In this document: one piece after another, positions 7,060 to 7,074 of the stretch
Layout: every line of letters begins with the position of its first letter
Position numbering within the stretch: the first letter of the stretch is position 1
Source: Bacteroidota bacterium
Lineage (GTDB): Bacteria > Bacteroidota > Bacteroidia > Chitinophagales > Chitinophagaceae
Direction: 5' to 3'
Assembly (NCBI GenBank): GCA_028877005.1
Contig: JAGWPI010000218.1
Location: 1-7,074 of the forward strand
DNA: 7,074 bases
The notes under the pieces: generated by a model
What the model was told of the DNA's origin: nothing
The model's database searches: none
The model's input: only the letters and a program-made list of their open reading frames with translations
Translations under genes and position numbers: made by a program

Positions 7060-7074
7060 ATGAAGGTACCAGTA
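7060..7074 (+). CDS. Putative start of a truncated gene, possibly the HdrB-like CCG-domain Fe-S protein
   Basis: Only five codons are visible: ATG at 7060 followed by K-V-P-V, cut by the window end. From memory of the family, HdrB-like CCG-domain (Fe-S)-binding proteins of Bacteroidota often begin M-K-V-P or S-V-K-V-P-T-M, and they normally follow the dicluster Fe-S gene found at 4989-6317. That makes this the best guess for the next gene. Five residues cannot prove it, and the ATG might not be a start codon at all. Confidence 0.35.

Overview
This window looks like an ordinary chromosomal stretch from an AT-rich member of the Bacteroidota, most likely near the Chitinophagaceae/Sphingobacteriia. 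The evidence is that gene starts lack Shine-Dalgarno sequences, all six visible stop codons are TAA, a TAnnTTTG-type -7 element sits before pcm, and the protein styles are typical of that phylum. These include a class A PBP with a Pro-rich tail, a PyrR-like phosphoribosyltransferase, and a membrane-anchored dicluster Fe-S protein. The taxonomic call is an inference from family resemblance; no search was run.

Layout, left to right: (1) 2-1624 (+) is the C-terminal part of a class A penicillin-binding protein (PBP1A type), whose start lies outside the window. (2) It converges on pcm (1639-2298, -), an L-isoaspartyl protein methyltransferase. (3) A 165-bp gap (2299-2463) holds two tandem hairpins and a candidate pcm promoter. 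(4) 2464-4191 (-) is a phosphoglucomutase/phosphomannomutase of the PgcA/PGM2-like group. Upstream of it on the same strand is a phosphoribosyltransferase (4254-4754), and the two probably form a short operon. (5) A 234-bp divergent intergenic region (4755-4988) contains a leader-like stretch abutting the phosphoribosyltransferase start. (6) 4989-6317 (+) is a membrane cytochrome-b-like/2x[4Fe-4S] electron-transfer protein. (7) 6314-6949 (-) is a LysE-type exporter whose stop codon overlaps the Fe-S gene's stop. (8) A new + strand gene probably starts at 7060 (M-K-V-P-V...) and runs out of the window. Its first residues fit the HdrB-like CCG-domain Fe-S protein that usually partners gene 6.

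Functionally these are housekeeping genes: peptidoglycan cross-linking, protein repair, sugar-phosphate interconversion, nucleotide salvage or its regulation, membrane electron transfer, and small-molecule export. I see no mobile element, CRISPR array, tRNA, rRNA or defence locus, and no convincing new multi-gene system. The points most worth a second look are three: the LysE gene lying antisense between what may be a normally adjacent Fe-S gene pair; the 12-codon in-frame mini-ORF with mutually exclusive hairpins directly before the phosphoribosyltransferase start; and a Met in place of the usual Gly in the SAM-binding motif of Pcm.
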